Positions 38,601-49,012 of a stretch of 64,000 bases of DNA are shown here, in pieces. The notes beneath the pieces were generated by a model, which ran no database searches, was not told where the DNA came from, and worked only from the letters and a program-made list of their open reading frames with translations. The stretch comes from Hydractinia symbiolongicarpus (lineage: Eukaryota; Cnidaria; Hydrozoa; Anthoathecata; Hydractiniidae), in NCBI RefSeq assembly GCF_029227915.1, contig NC_079888.1, positions 16,227,001-16,291,000 of the forward strand, given 5' to 3'. The number at the start of each line of letters is the position of its first letter. The stretch's first letter is position 1. A program made the translations under genes and the position numbers.

Positions 38601-41441
38601 GACGTTATCAAAGAAATTTTATTCACTTTGCAAAAGTCACAGACAGACAGAACTGGCATATTATTATAGAGATTTTGCAATATATATAGCATTAGTGTAT
38701 AACTTTTTTTCTAAAAGATATCAAATCAGTAATGTAATTTTCAGTTGCTGTAAAGGATGCCTTGTTATAGAAAGTTGGTGATTGTAGGATTTCACTATTC
38801 CATTTAGCTGCCTGGAGCCACCCTCAAAAATATAATTGGTTAGTGGCACCCAACCAAATCACTCTGAAAGCTGATATTTAAGTCAGGGATTGGTAATTTT
38901 AAACAACAAATTAAACAAATTGCTAAAACTTGCCACACACAGAACGATAGTCCATATTTTTTTTTGCATCAGGGCACTGTTTTGCACATCATAAAACCAT
39001 GATTTGATTAATTGTTTTTTCTTTCTCTCACTGTGTGTCCGCCATTTTTTTAATCCTGCTTGTTAGTATCAGATGAAATGACTAATTGTCAAATATACAG
39101 AAACCAGGCTGTGCAGAAAATTCGAAATATATAATTCTTGAAATTGACCATGTTTTAAACAATATGTGCAGGGGCTTTTTTTTTAATAATCATCTCATAT
39201 AATAATACGAAGAGTGCATCTGTGTATAGAGCAAATGTGTTTATTGTCCTTAGATGTAGCCAAAAAACTTATGTCTCAAATGTTAATTGATAAATTAAAC
39301 CTTGCGACATCAATAACACTAACATGAACCTATACATTTTCTTAGTCAGTGTTTCAAGATCTATATGATAAAGGGAACAGGTATAAAAAAATCTGAAACT
39401 AATTTTTTGTATATTTCTTTGTCTTTACTGACATCAAAAAGTTATATCTTCTGCACATTACTGGCAACGAATAAACTATAATTTGCCAATATGTGGATTT
39501 TTCCATGGGCTTTATCAAATAGTGTCAAAATATTTACTTGTTAAGTTCATATACCATCATGAGTAGACCAAATTAATGAAGGCAAAATATTTTAAAGCAG
39601 TTTTTAGAATTAACAGGTTGAGATGCAAATTAGGTGTCTAATAAGTCTACAATAGGCTTTTTATGCGATTATCTCGCTTAATCAGGTTATTAAAATGATT
39701 TTTTGCTGCCTATCAGAAGATATAGCATTTTGCTAGTTTGTTTGCCGTAGCTTAGTGGTTATAACTCTCATACTTTGTGCAGGAGACGCGAGTTTGATTT
39801 CCCTTGACGACAATTCAATATTGGCAAATGTTACCATAGTTCTTGGTTAACCCAAGCCATGTGAGGAGAATTGGGGAGATGGCACAATGAATGAGCCGTT
39901 GGACATTGCAGGGAGTTGTCCGGTAGAGCAACAAGGATTCTTATAAGCTGCATACGCTGTAAAAAGTATGGGTATTTTTGGGCAAGTTTGCATTTTGAAA
40001 TAAATTTAAGATGAAACAATGATGACAATGAAACCTCCATAAACCTGAACAATGCTCTGAAGAAAGAAGAAGAAAAACAAACACTAATGATTCAAAAAAA
40101 TATAAAAATTAAAATAAACTTACTATGTGGTAGCGAAATTCTTAAAGAACTGTTTTTGATGGTTTTTAATAAAATTAACTTTATAAATAACTTATAAACT
40201 TTATTAACTCCTTTCTCTTCAAGCACCTTGTCTAGTAGAGCGTAGGCCCTAATTGAGTCTGAGTAGCTAAAATGAGCATTAGGCGAACGTCACAAATATC
40301 TGGTGTTAGAGTCATTTGAGCACTCAAGATAGAGTTGGTCGGTCGGCGAATGATAACTTAAAAATTCAGAAAAATGTATCAACCATCCAGCCATTAACAC
40401 GCGCCATTATATTGCCGATATTTAATGATAACTTTTGCACATCGTTTAAATAGAGTTTCCATGCAACGTTCTCAAATACTTCTCATAACCCTTTTCGCAT
40501 TTTAAAGCCTCTCCATCAAACTGACTGATAGCCTTGTTGTAGAGCGTTAGCTTCCAGTGCGGGAGGTCTTGGGTTCAAACCCCAGCCAAGTCATGCCAGA
40601 GACCATAAAAGTGTGAATCTATCCTTTCTGCTTAGCGTTGAGCAAAAGAATAGGATTGATATCTTAGGCGGTTGTCTAGTTGAGCGATTGCTGTCCTTGC
40701 ATGACTTTCGTAGCTCACATGGGAGCTATCCTAAGTAAATAATTTCAATAAACCATGGCCCCTCCTGGAAATAATAGACAGGGTATATCCCTCAATATTT
40801 GTGAAGCTAGACTTTTAAAATATCCACATCTATCTATCCATCTATCTATCTATCTGCAACTGCCAATTTAATTCGAAAAGACACCCAAACTAACCCTTAT
40901 ATATGTGGGTCAATTACGGCTACAGCACCCTCATGTGTAGAGTACGTACCCTGGGTCTGCCTAGCTCAAAACAAGCATTAAATACTCTAGGACTCCCCAT
41001 CTAAGCCATGGCTCCTCCTGGAATAATAGACAGGGTATATCCCAATATTTGTGAGGCTAAGCCATGTCAAAAATGCACATTTATGCTATCTATATCTGTT
41101 TTGTTTTACAGCCATGGTTAATTCTGAAAGGAGATAAATTCATTGCACGGATCTCCTAACTAGTCTATGGAAAATCTCCTAACTAAGCTGCTATCCTATT
41201 TGGCGTCATAGTCTGATTTGCGGTTGTCCCTTTGGTGGAACTGATCAACGTCAGAAAGTACTTCGTTATTATTAAGTTATCTATTGTAGTTGTTAAATAA
41301 AAAGCTACAGAAACGCAACATAGGAACATAGATCTTGATGGGAAGACTATAAGATGTTTAACATTATCTCAGCGTTCCTACCTGTCCTATTTTTGAATCG
41401 ACCACTTTCTCAACAGCAAATACCGGTGTGGTGTCCGCCAT
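29691..41441 (-). CDS. Chromodomain nuclear protein with SUMO-type motifs, four exons, about 1456 aa
   Basis: Exons 41441-41382, 37564-37436, 36629-36567 and 33809-29691 join in frame; all introns are phase 0 with GT-AG edges. The ATG at 41441 gives MADTTPVFAVEKVVDSKIGQ; exon 2 continues with YYQVKWADSWEPEENL. Together these form a chromodomain (about residues 8-55) with the aromatic methyl-lysine cage pattern, suggesting a chromatin reader. Exon 3 adds a basic nuclear signal, KKRK (79-82). Exon 4 has an acidic/Ser-rich region, a VKQEVIDIDDDDDDD stretch (about 337-351) combining a sumoylation consensus and a SUMO-interacting motif, and a helical unknown domain (about 406-568). Then come a long 9-residue repeat array (about 924-1154, ATSSHVNTN type), a basic conserved-looking segment (about 1214-1294) and 14-residue EEEGSAA repeats. 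I recognise no named family beyond the chromodomain. The large exon alone has no ATG at its start, so it must be spliced to the upstream exons. Confidence 0.85.
29930..30090 (-). repeat. Coding 42-bp tandem repeat
   Basis: About four units encode TAEEEGSAAINSIA-like 14-residue repeats near the C-terminus of the chromodomain protein; the array remains in frame. Confidence 0.75.
30600..31290 (-). repeat. Coding 27-bp tandem repeat array
   Basis: Roughly 25 units encode a 9-residue ATSSHVNTN-type repeat. The His-Val codons are mostly CAC GTG, so the DNA also carries a dense row of CACGTG palindromes. The array stays in frame throughout. Confidence 0.85.
33858..34118 (-). other. Hydrophobic open frame inside intron 3 (doubtful)
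   Basis: An 86-codon frame with several hydrophobic stretches (such as MIFFFINVLVAIAP) but no ATG near its start; the first ATG is internal. On the other strand an ATG at about 34084 opens a short frame that meets a possible GTAATC donor near 34148. Either could be an exon of a nested gene, but no partner exons were found. Confidence 0.2.
34768..34886. repeat. Minisatellite, about 41-50 bp unit, three copies
   Basis: Three copies of GGGGTAACTACTGATGCGGT followed by GGTGGAGAGCATA, inside intron 3 of the chromodomain gene. The rest of 34149-36566 shows no exon. Confidence 0.7.
37225..37383. repeat. Degenerate intronic minisatellite, four copies
   Basis: Units contain CTTTCCAGACACTCATAGCC followed by AGGGAT, with a period of about 35-43 bases, in the intron between chromodomain-gene exons 2 and 3. 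Confidence 0.6.
38111..38672 (-). mobile_element. Non-autonomous Helitron-like element, family R1 copy 2
   Basis: The reverse complement begins TCTCTATAATAATA and ends CGACTAG before T, matching 1246-1974 through most of its length but shorter. It lies in intron 1 of the chromodomain gene and encodes nothing; the minus-strand frame at 38224-38457 is repeat sequence. Confidence 0.65.
39193..39522 (+). mobile_element. Diverged R1 Helitron-like copy 3
   Basis: Starts TCTCATATAATAATACG and carries the internal TACATTTTCTTAGTCAGTGT block of R1. It ends GGGCTTTATCAAATAG before T, so the terminal CTAG has mutated. Confidence 0.45.
39730..40075 (+). mobile_element. tRNA-derived SINE candidate
   Basis: A tRNA-like head has an A box (TAGCTTAGTGGTTATAA, 39748-39764) and a B box-like GAGTTTGATTTCC (39790-39802). 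A non-tRNA body follows and the 3' part is A-rich. It lies in intron 1 of the chromodomain gene. Confidence 0.55.
40527..40812 (+). mobile_element. tRNA-derived SINE
   Basis: The head has an A box (TGTTGTAGAGCGTTAGC, 40535-40551) and a perfect B box (GGTTCAAAC, 40572-40580). A body of about 200 bases follows. The 3' segment (CCTCCTGGAAATAATAGACA then GGGTATATCCC) recurs at 41005-41070 without its head, suggesting two tails of the same family. A CTAT microsatellite follows at 40830-40856. Confidence 0.65.
41005..41070 (+). repeat. SINE 3'-tail fragment
   Basis: A direct repeat of 40754-40815 (CCATGGCTCCTCCTGGAATA onward), lacking the tRNA-like head. Confidence 0.6.
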
Positions 41442-42148
41442 TTTCCATTCTTACTTACTTTCCGTCGCTGACATGGGGCGCCATTATAGAGAATAAATCG
41501 AGAATGGAGTGCAATATTGACATAGTAAATTTTGATTTGCATTTGGTGGTCGACTTGACTCTTGCTTCAACATCCATAAGAAAAATGATTGTGGTGGTAT
41601 CTGTAATAATATAATACGAAAAGCTTCAACAAGAAGCCCTGCGGCTTAAAGATTTCCGCCATTAAGAATAATCTGAAAAAGTATTGAACTTCGAAGAGGA
41701 CTGAGTAATATTCTAAAATTTTAAAATTTAATTTTTGATTATGATTTAACTGTAAATCATAGCTAACTTAACTTAGATAAAATTCTCTATAAGAACAATT
41801 TTAAAAAAAAAATAATAAACCTGAAAATTGATGAATAATAAAACCAAAATAAGAACAACGGTAAGGCCGAGAATTTATCTATTTTTCCTTTTTCTCTGAA
41901 AAACAAAAGGTGGCAACAAATTTTTTTTTACATCAGTTACGAAAGGTTATTTCAAACTACATATTATTATTTTTTCTTTTAAAACACACTTATAACGATT
42001 TTATAGAAAAAGCAATCCTCGGAAGTTGCTTGAAATTCAAAAAAGCTTCCTTGCCGTTTTCGTCCTTTTGTCTTCGAATCGATTCACCTCCTAGTGTTAA
42101 ACACAAGAAATCAAGGTGTGACGCGTTGAAATTTTCCTTGAACTTTCC
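41442..42148. other. Upstream region of the chromodomain gene
   Basis: Contains the presumed promoter and leader of the minus-strand gene starting at 41441. No TATA box is obvious. 41640-42148 is AT-rich with no supported gene and ends at the virus-like block. Confidence 0.4.
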
Positions 42149-43462
42149 CTAAATTGGTTCACTCTTGAATAAGTTAACATAGTCAATGTTGTCTATTTTA
42201 TCCGTTTCATTTGTGTGGGTCGATGAAATACCCACTATTGCAGAGTGTGAGTTTGATGTTGTGTTGTAACTTCGTTTTAACATTAGGTTGTATAACGCAA
42301 ACGTTTTTAGATTGTAGTCTCTCGGCTTATACATGTCGTAAGGCTTTACATTTTCTGACAGTTGGTTGGGGGTTATTGTTTTGTCAATGTACTTTTCTTG
42401 TTTCACAACCTTGTCCTTGTCCAACTTGATGAATGTTTCAATTTCGTACTTCACGTTAACTTTTATGCGGTCGGATACGAATGTCGGTGTATTACCACTT
42501 TGCTCTAGATATGGTACACCGTTTATTACCATTATTATTCTACCTCTAATTTTATATTTATTAAAAAATAGTTGGTGGGGCAAATCCCCAACGGAAGTAC
42601 CGTTGTCAGCGTCCGAATCATCGAGGAAAAAATAAAATATGCACTTCTTTCTTATTCTTTGAAATTTGTCATTGGACCCGTCTGTTGGATTTGGTACAGC
42701 TACACTGTTTTCTACCACCAGTTTTTAAGAAAGTTTTAAAAGTGAAAAGTATAAGTCTGTTTTTTCAAATTCTTTCGAAAAAACTTTGGGCACCAGTATT
42801 ATGAGATCACTACTGGGTTTCTCTACCTCGAAAAATACATCCACGTCACCCTTTAATTGTTGTCTCTCACCTTCAAAGTTTGGTATATTTAGACCACGTG
42901 TTTCCTTTATTGTTTCAACACTATCATCAAACGCCATTACAGCACTGTTAAGAAATGTGCAAAACTGTTTTTGGTGGGGGTAGTCATGCAAGTAATTGCG
43001 CTCATTCTGCAAAGTTTTGAGGTCTTTTATGTTCAGTTTAATATATAACGAATCTACTTCGAAGTCTTCTATTGAACACCAGAATTTTGGAGAGGTTGCT
43101 GCGGATTCTTCGAGCTTGAAACCTTTAATGTTTTTTAGATAAAAGACATTCTCTAACTTTACTAATTGCTGGTTGTTGTTCAACCCGTAAGTGTCTTGAA
43201 ATATATTATCTACACCAATTACAATAAGTTTATTTAATGTATACTCGCTGGATTGCGTATCAAAATGACTAATTACGTGATCATCATTTTTGCATAGGTA
43301 TTGGGTTATTCTACTTTCTACTGTGATATTTGAGTAATTGATTGTTGCTTTGTGCTTCGATTGCTTTGCAGCAATTGAATGTAATCGTAGTTTTGAGTCT
43401 TTTTTATGGGTCCATAATCCTCCAGTGGTACTGGTACAGATAAATTCTAAACAGTTATATAA
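42149..43462 (-). pseudogene. Virus-like protein frame with one internal stop, about 436 codons
   Basis: One continuous minus-strand frame runs from just after a TGA at 43463-43465 to the stop at 42149. It is interrupted only by a single TAA at 42725-42727. The two halves (245 and about 191 codons) lack ATG starts of their own but share the frame, so they are one gene. A likely frameshift just upstream of 43462 hides the true start. I do not recognise the family. The position next to an integrase and the beta-rich, non-enzymatic look suggest a structural (capsid-type) protein of a Polinton or adintovirus relative, by inference only. Confidence 0.5.
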
Positions 43463-43699
43463 TCACCAGAATTAATATTTCTGTTTTTTTGTTTTTTTTC
43501 CAACAACGGTACTAGTAATTTTATCATTTGTAGATGAGCATGTCGTTTCTACGAAGTATCTTTTAATGCTAGTTTTTTATTATCTCTATAAAATCTTCCT
43601 GGTTGGTTTAGCCCCGTCTCTTTATCATGCAACACATATATTTCGATTCCACTCACTGCGTCTTTATAATGTTTCTGAGAATGTACACATGAGAGTTAT

Positions 43700-44632
43700 C
43701 AAATATAGGTTTTGTGCAAGTTGACTTTTTGTCTAACGCCGATCTGTTATAATTTTTTTGAATTTTCTACCGTAGGCGATGTAAATTTTTAATTTCTATC
43801 TTTTTTTGCGCCATAACGTATTACTCTGTTCCGTGATTTTGTTTTTCTGTCGGCTATTACCATTTCCCTCGTTTATCCAAGGGTTTTTCGATTCGGTTTG
43901 GTGATATGCCTAGATGGTTGATAACTAAGGAATTCATTGACGTTTGTGCTTTTAACAGTAATTCTTTTAGTCAAATCTGTCTATTCGAATTTTTTAATTT
44001 GGTTAACTTCCTTTTGAGTTATCTTATTTTTTGCTCGGCTAAAAAAGCGTGACCTTTGTTCATTGATTTTGAAAAATGGGAGCATGCGTTTTCCCTAAAT
44101 AGTTTTGATAAAAAACTGTTGTGAAATTCCCCACCTAAGTCTACCTGTAGGTAATTTGTTGGGTCCTGAATTTTTCGATTTCCGTAAAAAACTTTTTAAA
44201 TTGCTCTTGTAGAATCTTTTTAAAACATGGATACAAGTAAACTCTTTGTGAATACACATCAACTATTACCAACACAAATTTCCCTTCCGTTGCTCTGGGT
44301 TTGAGGTAGCTTACGTGTGCAATATCGGCCTGAAACATCTCACCCCTTTTACCAACATAGTTAACAGCAGAGCTTAGTCTTACGTTTTGGTTCATTTCTA
44401 CGTCCAGTTCCACAAAAAGGACTTCATCTTTATCGATAAGTCTTTCTATTTCTTGATGGTCGCTGAGCTTTAAAACTTCTGCCAGCGCAGCGTCGGGGAA
44501 ATATGTGGACTTACTTAATTTACTCCTAACATTTTTCTTTAAAATATCTTTTACATTTTTTAAAAATAATTGGCTTTTTTCGTCGTGTGTTAACCCCCTA
44601 ACGAGGCTTACAATGTTCTTACGCTTAAACAT
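43700..44632 (-). pseudogene. Polinton/retroviral-type DDE integrase, frameshifted
   Basis: ATG at 44632 opens a 163-codon frame whose residues 100-140 contain the first catalytic Asp (QADIAHVSYL) and the VDVYSQRVYLYP strand of the integrase core. In another frame, VDLGGEF (about 44120-44143) supplies the second Asp, and AEQKIR (about 44024-44043) the expected Glu helix, followed by a stop. The C-terminal part continues in further frames to about 43700. The spacing fits the D,D-35-E core used by Polintons and related animal dsDNA viruses to integrate. At least one frameshift and several stops make it inactive. An upstream HHCC zinc knuckle is not obvious. Confidence 0.75.
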
Positions 44633-44762
44633 TTTCTCTGTATGAAATATTTACAATACGTTTTTATAATCTAAAGTTTTTTAATTTTGTTATTTTCTGC
44701 AACATCTTTGTTTTTAATCCGTTGAGGGAACCTTTAATTTTGTTTTTTGGTCTTTCGATAGC

Positions 44763-44763
<1 letters not shown>

Positions 44764-44827
<64 letters not shown>

Positions 44828-45576
44828 ACAATATTTATACAGGATTTTTTACACTTCAGTAAAATGAACTACTGCTATCATCGTGTGTCCTGTCAGTAAA
44901 AATATATAAAAGAAAGAAAAATATAAGCAAAAACTATTATCTACTAAATAACCACTCATGAGTTAGCTAAGAAATGAATATAAAACGCATGTACATACCA
45001 AGAAAAAAGAAAAAGAGAAAAAAGAAAAATGTGAAACTAGAATGCGCAAAAGTCAGAAACAGAAGCTACTTAAATAATTACTAAAAACATATAAAACATA
45101 TTTTAAAAGCGAATATTTACATAAAATGTTGATAAACTAATTTTTTGAACTGAAATAAGTTATCGCAACAACGTATATTTAATGGTAAGTCATTGTATAA
45201 TGCTGCAGCAAGATATTTGAAGGATCTTTTTCCGAACTCTAATTTTATGCGTGGTAATTTCACTAACATATTTCGATTCCGTGTGTTAATTGAATACTCG
45301 TTGATAACAAAATACTTATTGAAATTTTCGCAGACAGTGCTCGTCAGACAGCTTTTTACCAAAACGCATGCCCGTCCTTTCATCTTTCCTTCAATACTCC
45401 CAATCGTATTTTTTCCTCCAACTATTTGTCCGGCTCGATTTTCTATTGATTGTAACTTTTTTCGTTGGGTCATCGTTAATTTTAAATTTAAAAGAGAACT
45501 ATACAACAAAATGGGTTCAATTACCATCTGATAGATTTTATAAGCAGCTTCAAAACTCAGAAATGGTCGCATTTTT
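44764..45576 (-). mobile_element. 5'-truncated LINE fragment with (AAT)n tail
   Basis: The minus-strand frame 45572-45117 encodes the C-terminal end of a non-LTR reverse transcriptase. It has the recognisable IYQMVIEPILLYSSL...KKLQSIENRAG pattern and the terminal LYNDLPLNIR...FKKLVYQHF. A 3' untranslated part follows, and the element ends in an (ATT/AAT)n run at 44764-44826, as CR1/L2/RTE-like LINEs do. The 5' end is cut at about 45576, exactly where the frame of the neighbouring virus-like gene is broken. This is therefore an insertion into that gene. Confidence 0.75.
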
Positions 45577-46740
45577 CTAAGAAGGTTGGCTTATTGCGTG
45601 GTCTATCAATTTTTTAGCTCTTTCTTCGACTTGCGAAACAACTTGTTCTAAAATCTTGTCTCTTTTTAATCTATCATAGGCTATATGAACAGGGTATGAA
45701 AAGTCTTTATCACTTAGATTCAGAGACTTAAGAAAACCGCCCTGCATTTTTCTTCTTCCCCTCGAACGAACTTTTTTCTTTTTCCCGCTAACCACTTTTA
45801 CCTTCTTTCTTTTTCTGCACATTCTTTTGTGAGAGTGAGGTCGACTGACCATGCTGTTTCGTATCTGTTCGAGGTTTACCTTGCGCCTGGTTGGCAATCA
45901 CAAAAATTGTCTGAACTGTAGTATTCACGACCATCTGGGCATTTATGCAACCTTTCTCCTGTGCTGATGTTTCTGTAGTTATAACAATTATGTCCCTATC
46001 GTAAATCACGTAATCGGTGGGAAGCTTATTGCAATTGTTTTCAGGTTTTTTAATTTTTTTTAAAGGTCCCAGGCTGTATCTTCTGTCGATAATATAAGAC
46101 ACGGTGCTATCCAAAATTACATGTAGAGGGAGACTTCCCATCTTTTTAAAAGTAACCACACTGTTTCGTCGTGGTCGATGCGCATTATTCGTTTTCGTAT
46201 TGCCTTGTTCTTCTGGTTGGAAAAAAGTCCTACTTCTTCCTTCAGGTGTCCACTCTGGGCTGTTTGCACTGTGGGAATCTTCCCTGTAATTTATTCTATT
46301 TTGCCTTTTTAGGGTAGGGTTTCGTGGTTGTTCTACACCTGGGTCAAAGTTAAATATTTCGCTACTAATTTGTGGTGGTCTCGTTACAGGTGGGGTGTGT
46401 GATATTATGGGTAGAAAGCGCGAAACTTGTCTTTCCATTTTCTATTGTTTGATGTTCGATGTCGCAAGACTTATGGTTAGGTAGTTCTAGTCCTCTCATT
46501 AAAATGTCATCTAGCACATTATCCTGCACATGTACATCTGGTATGGAAATACCCCCACTTTCACTGTCATCGTCATAATCATTGTATTCTTCATTATCAC
46601 CGTAATTTTCATAATCCATATTTGGTAACCATGGAGCATTTCTGGAAATACCCCAAGTACCATCACCCTTATCCATTTCTTGTTCATTATCCTTTACTTC
46701 AGCGTCAGACTCATCTAGCGCTGGATGTTTTTTTTTTAAT
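45577..46740 (-). pseudogene. Virus-like protein frame, acidic then basic, broken by frameshifts and a LINE
   Basis: Three overlapping minus-strand frames form one ancestral protein. 46740-46365 is an acidic, Asp/Tyr-rich N-terminus. 46438-45788 is a middle part with a folded-looking segment (GSLPLHVILDSTVSYIIDRR). 45897-45577 is a highly basic part (RKRKKVKVVSGKKKKVRSRG) followed by a helical end. Frameshifts lie in the two overlaps. The frame appears to resume after the LINE at about 44763-44660 and stops there. The ATG of the integrase follows within about 30 bases, like genes in a compact viral genome. I do not recognise the family; a DNA-binding core or minor capsid role is only a guess. 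Confidence 0.5.
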
Positions 46741-46947
46741 CGGCTCCACTCCGAAAACAGTATATATTCAACTTTTTTCAGAAAAAAACTCTATAAAATA
46801 CTGTAGAAACCTATTGGAATGCCTATTTGAAAATTCTGAATTTCTTAATCGCTCTGAAGTTAGATTTCCCCTTTATTCGTATACAGCCGCAGCTGCAAAA
46901 TTTATGTGATTGTCATTATTAGAAATTGTATCGAAAAGAGCGGTGGT

Positions 46948-47455
46948 CTAATAAATAAAGGTGAGTATATCAAGCATGATCTGCATATCACCACCATAAA
47001 AATACTGAATCTTTCTTGGGTCGAAAATACTTGTCAACACACTTATGTCAAATGTGATTGAGCCTCTATGACCGGAAGGATAGTTATTGTAAATTAAAAA
47101 AGAAGCGTTGGCAGCATCTAGCATTGTTCTATATAAACGAGTGCTTTCATCAGATCGGGGTAGGTGTTCCAAAAGGTTGGGGTGGATTGCGCAGTTTTCA
47201 TAAAATTTAACAATGGGACACTCATCAGTTCTTGTAACTATCTACAGTAACCCCTGTATACTGCATCAACATAAGCTCTTGCAAAATTACCAGCACCTTT
47301 CAATCTTTTGAGCTCATTGTATTGTTGAAATAGTCTCTTTAAATACCCATAAAAATCATTTGTAAAACTTTTTCCGATTTGAAAATCGATGCTAAGTATT
47401 TCATGGTGTCTCATTCTAACAACTGGTAAATTTGAAGCCCTGGCATAAGATTTAT
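46948..47455 (-). pseudogene. Further decayed virus-like frame
   Basis: An open minus-strand stretch of about 80 codons (47455-47215, ending in TAG) and a second in another frame (about 47245-46948) look like parts of one protein with a frameshift between. No motif is recognised. It lies upstream of the acidic/basic protein on the same strand. Confidence 0.35.
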
Positions 47456-47508
47456 ATCAACCAATAAAAAATTTAATAAGTGGTTTCCAATTTGCATCTG
47501 TGTTTTCG

Positions 47509-47962
<454 letters not shown>

Positions 47963-48005
47963 AATATAATAAATGTGCATTAACTGTCAATATAGCTTGA
48001 AAAGT

Positions 48006-48164
48006 ATGTTATTCATAACCTTACTTACCGCCATTGGTCTCTCCCTACCACTTGTAACCCTGGCATGCGTACAAGAGGAGGAGAGTAAGAAGTATAACAA
48101 GCAGGGGATTCAAGACCTATGGGAACGTATTGATGAGCTTGAGAATCGTTTAATAAATGAATGA
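48006..48164 (+). CDS. Small signal-peptide/coiled-coil protein, 52 aa
   Basis: ATG at 48006 gives an N-terminal hydrophobic signal or anchor (LFITLLTAIGLSLPLVTLA), one Cys, and a charged helical tail ending DLWERIDELENRL with heptad-like spacing. An upstream in-frame ATG at 47973 would add 11 residues, but the internal start places the hydrophobic segment at the N-terminus. Its stop overlaps the next ORF, a typical viral arrangement. Family not recognised; a small membrane or virion-associated peptide is possible. Confidence 0.45.
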   Translation: MLFITLLTAIGLSLPLVTLACVQEEESKKYNKQGIQDLWERIDELENRLINE

Positions 48165-48258
48165 GCATTGTAACGACTGTGAAAGGGTACTCAGTGCATA
48201 TGAAAAATTTACCTGCGGACGTAAGTTTGTTGTAAGCGGTAAAATGCTATGCTGGTAA
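48157..48258 (+). CDS. Small CxxC protein, 33 aa, overlapping the previous ORF
   Basis: ATG at 48157 overlaps the end of the 52-residue ORF by 8 bases. The product begins MNEHCNDCERVL and has four cysteines in two spaced groups, so metal binding is possible. No family is recognised. Confidence 0.35.
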   Translation: MNEHCNDCERVLSAYEKFTCGRKFVVSGKMLCW

Positions 48259-48344
48259 TGTTATAATGTGTAACGAAGAAAAACGGCCTTACTAGAAATA
48301 CTACATCTGGTGCGTAATCGATTTTGGAGTATTGAGTATTGGGG

Positions 48345-48535
48345 TGTTCTGAGCCGCCACTCACACGAAGATTGAAAACTAAACTCCGAAAACCAATACG
48401 CCTCCAGTCCAAAACTCCTCAATTCATTTTTTTTTTGTTTAAAAAAAGTGTTTAAAAAATTAAACAGGCGTATTGAGTTTCCGAGTTTAGGATCATGGTA
48501 CGTATTCAGTTTTCAATCTGGGGTGGGTGGCGTAT
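48345..48535. repeat. Imperfect inverted repeat, about 60-bp arms
   Basis: CGCCACTCAC...AGATTGAAAACT...AATACG near 48355-48401 pairs with CGTATTGAG...AGTTTTCAATCT...GGTGGCG near 48470-48532. An A/T-rich spacer of about 70 bases separates the arms. It may be a miniature transposon or a replication or termination hairpin of the virus-like cassette. Confidence 0.55.
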
Positions 48536-48672
48536 TGAAAAGTTGGTGTGTATTTTCCTATTATCATCAAACGGTACATCGTGGCACCTCACGAGAGACC
48601 TTATAGGTAAAAACACTAAAAATCTATTGCCCGAATGGAGTCACCCAGTACAACGCCGGAGCAGTACCGACG

Positions 48673-48816
48673 ATGGATCTTGATTTTGAAGAGTACTACG
48701 ATTGGGTTGAGAAGTATCGTCAAATTTGGGTTAAAATCGAGGAATTGATATCTCAGAAATTGACGACAGAACCGGTAAAAAAAACTAAAATACTGCAAGG
48801 ATGCGATCACGACTAA
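48673..48816 (+). CDS. Small acidic helical ORF, 47 aa
   Basis: ATG at 48673 encodes MDLDFEEYYDWVEKYRQIW and a helical, Lys/Glu-rich remainder. The stop lies 10 bases before the next ATG. It is part of a row of short plus-strand ORFs; function unknown. Confidence 0.35.
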   Translation: MDLDFEEYYDWVEKYRQIWVKIEELISQKLTTEPVKKTKILQGCDHD

Positions 48817-48826
48817 ATTCCACGGT

Positions 48827-48979
48827 ATGCAGGTAACCTATGATTATCCTTGCCAAGCCAGTGCCATCCTGGCCCTATCATCCGTGTACGTTCAAGGCAA
48901 AAACTACTACCCTCAGGTGCATGTAGTGGAATGTAGATACAAAGACTTTAAAGTCGAATGGTTGCTGAGTGAGGATTAA
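48827..48979 (+). CDS. Small ORF, 50 aa
   Basis: ATG at 48827 encodes a protein-like 50 residues ending DFKVEWLLSED. The open frame extends a few codons upstream of the ATG. It is followed within 10 bases by a strong palindrome and then by the left inverted arm. No family is recognised. Confidence 0.35.
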   Translation: MQVTYDYPCQASAILALSSVYVQGKNYYPQVHVVECRYKDFKVEWLLSED

Positions 48980-48980
48980 A

Positions 48981-49012
48981 TGTTTTACAAGCCCTATAGG
49001 GCTTACAAAACA
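48981..49012. promoter_or_regulatory. Strong palindrome at the outer edge of the left inverted arm
   Basis: AAGCCCTATAGGGCTT (48989-49004) is a perfect 16-base palindrome. Flanking TGTTTTAC and ACAAAACA extend it to 32 bases with a two-base mismatch on each side. It lies directly after the stop at 48979 and could be a terminator hairpin or an element end. Confidence 0.6.

Noticed and set aside
40527-40600. Functional tRNA gene
   Set aside because: A and B boxes are present, but the cloverleaf arms do not pair well and a SINE body and shared 3' tail follow.
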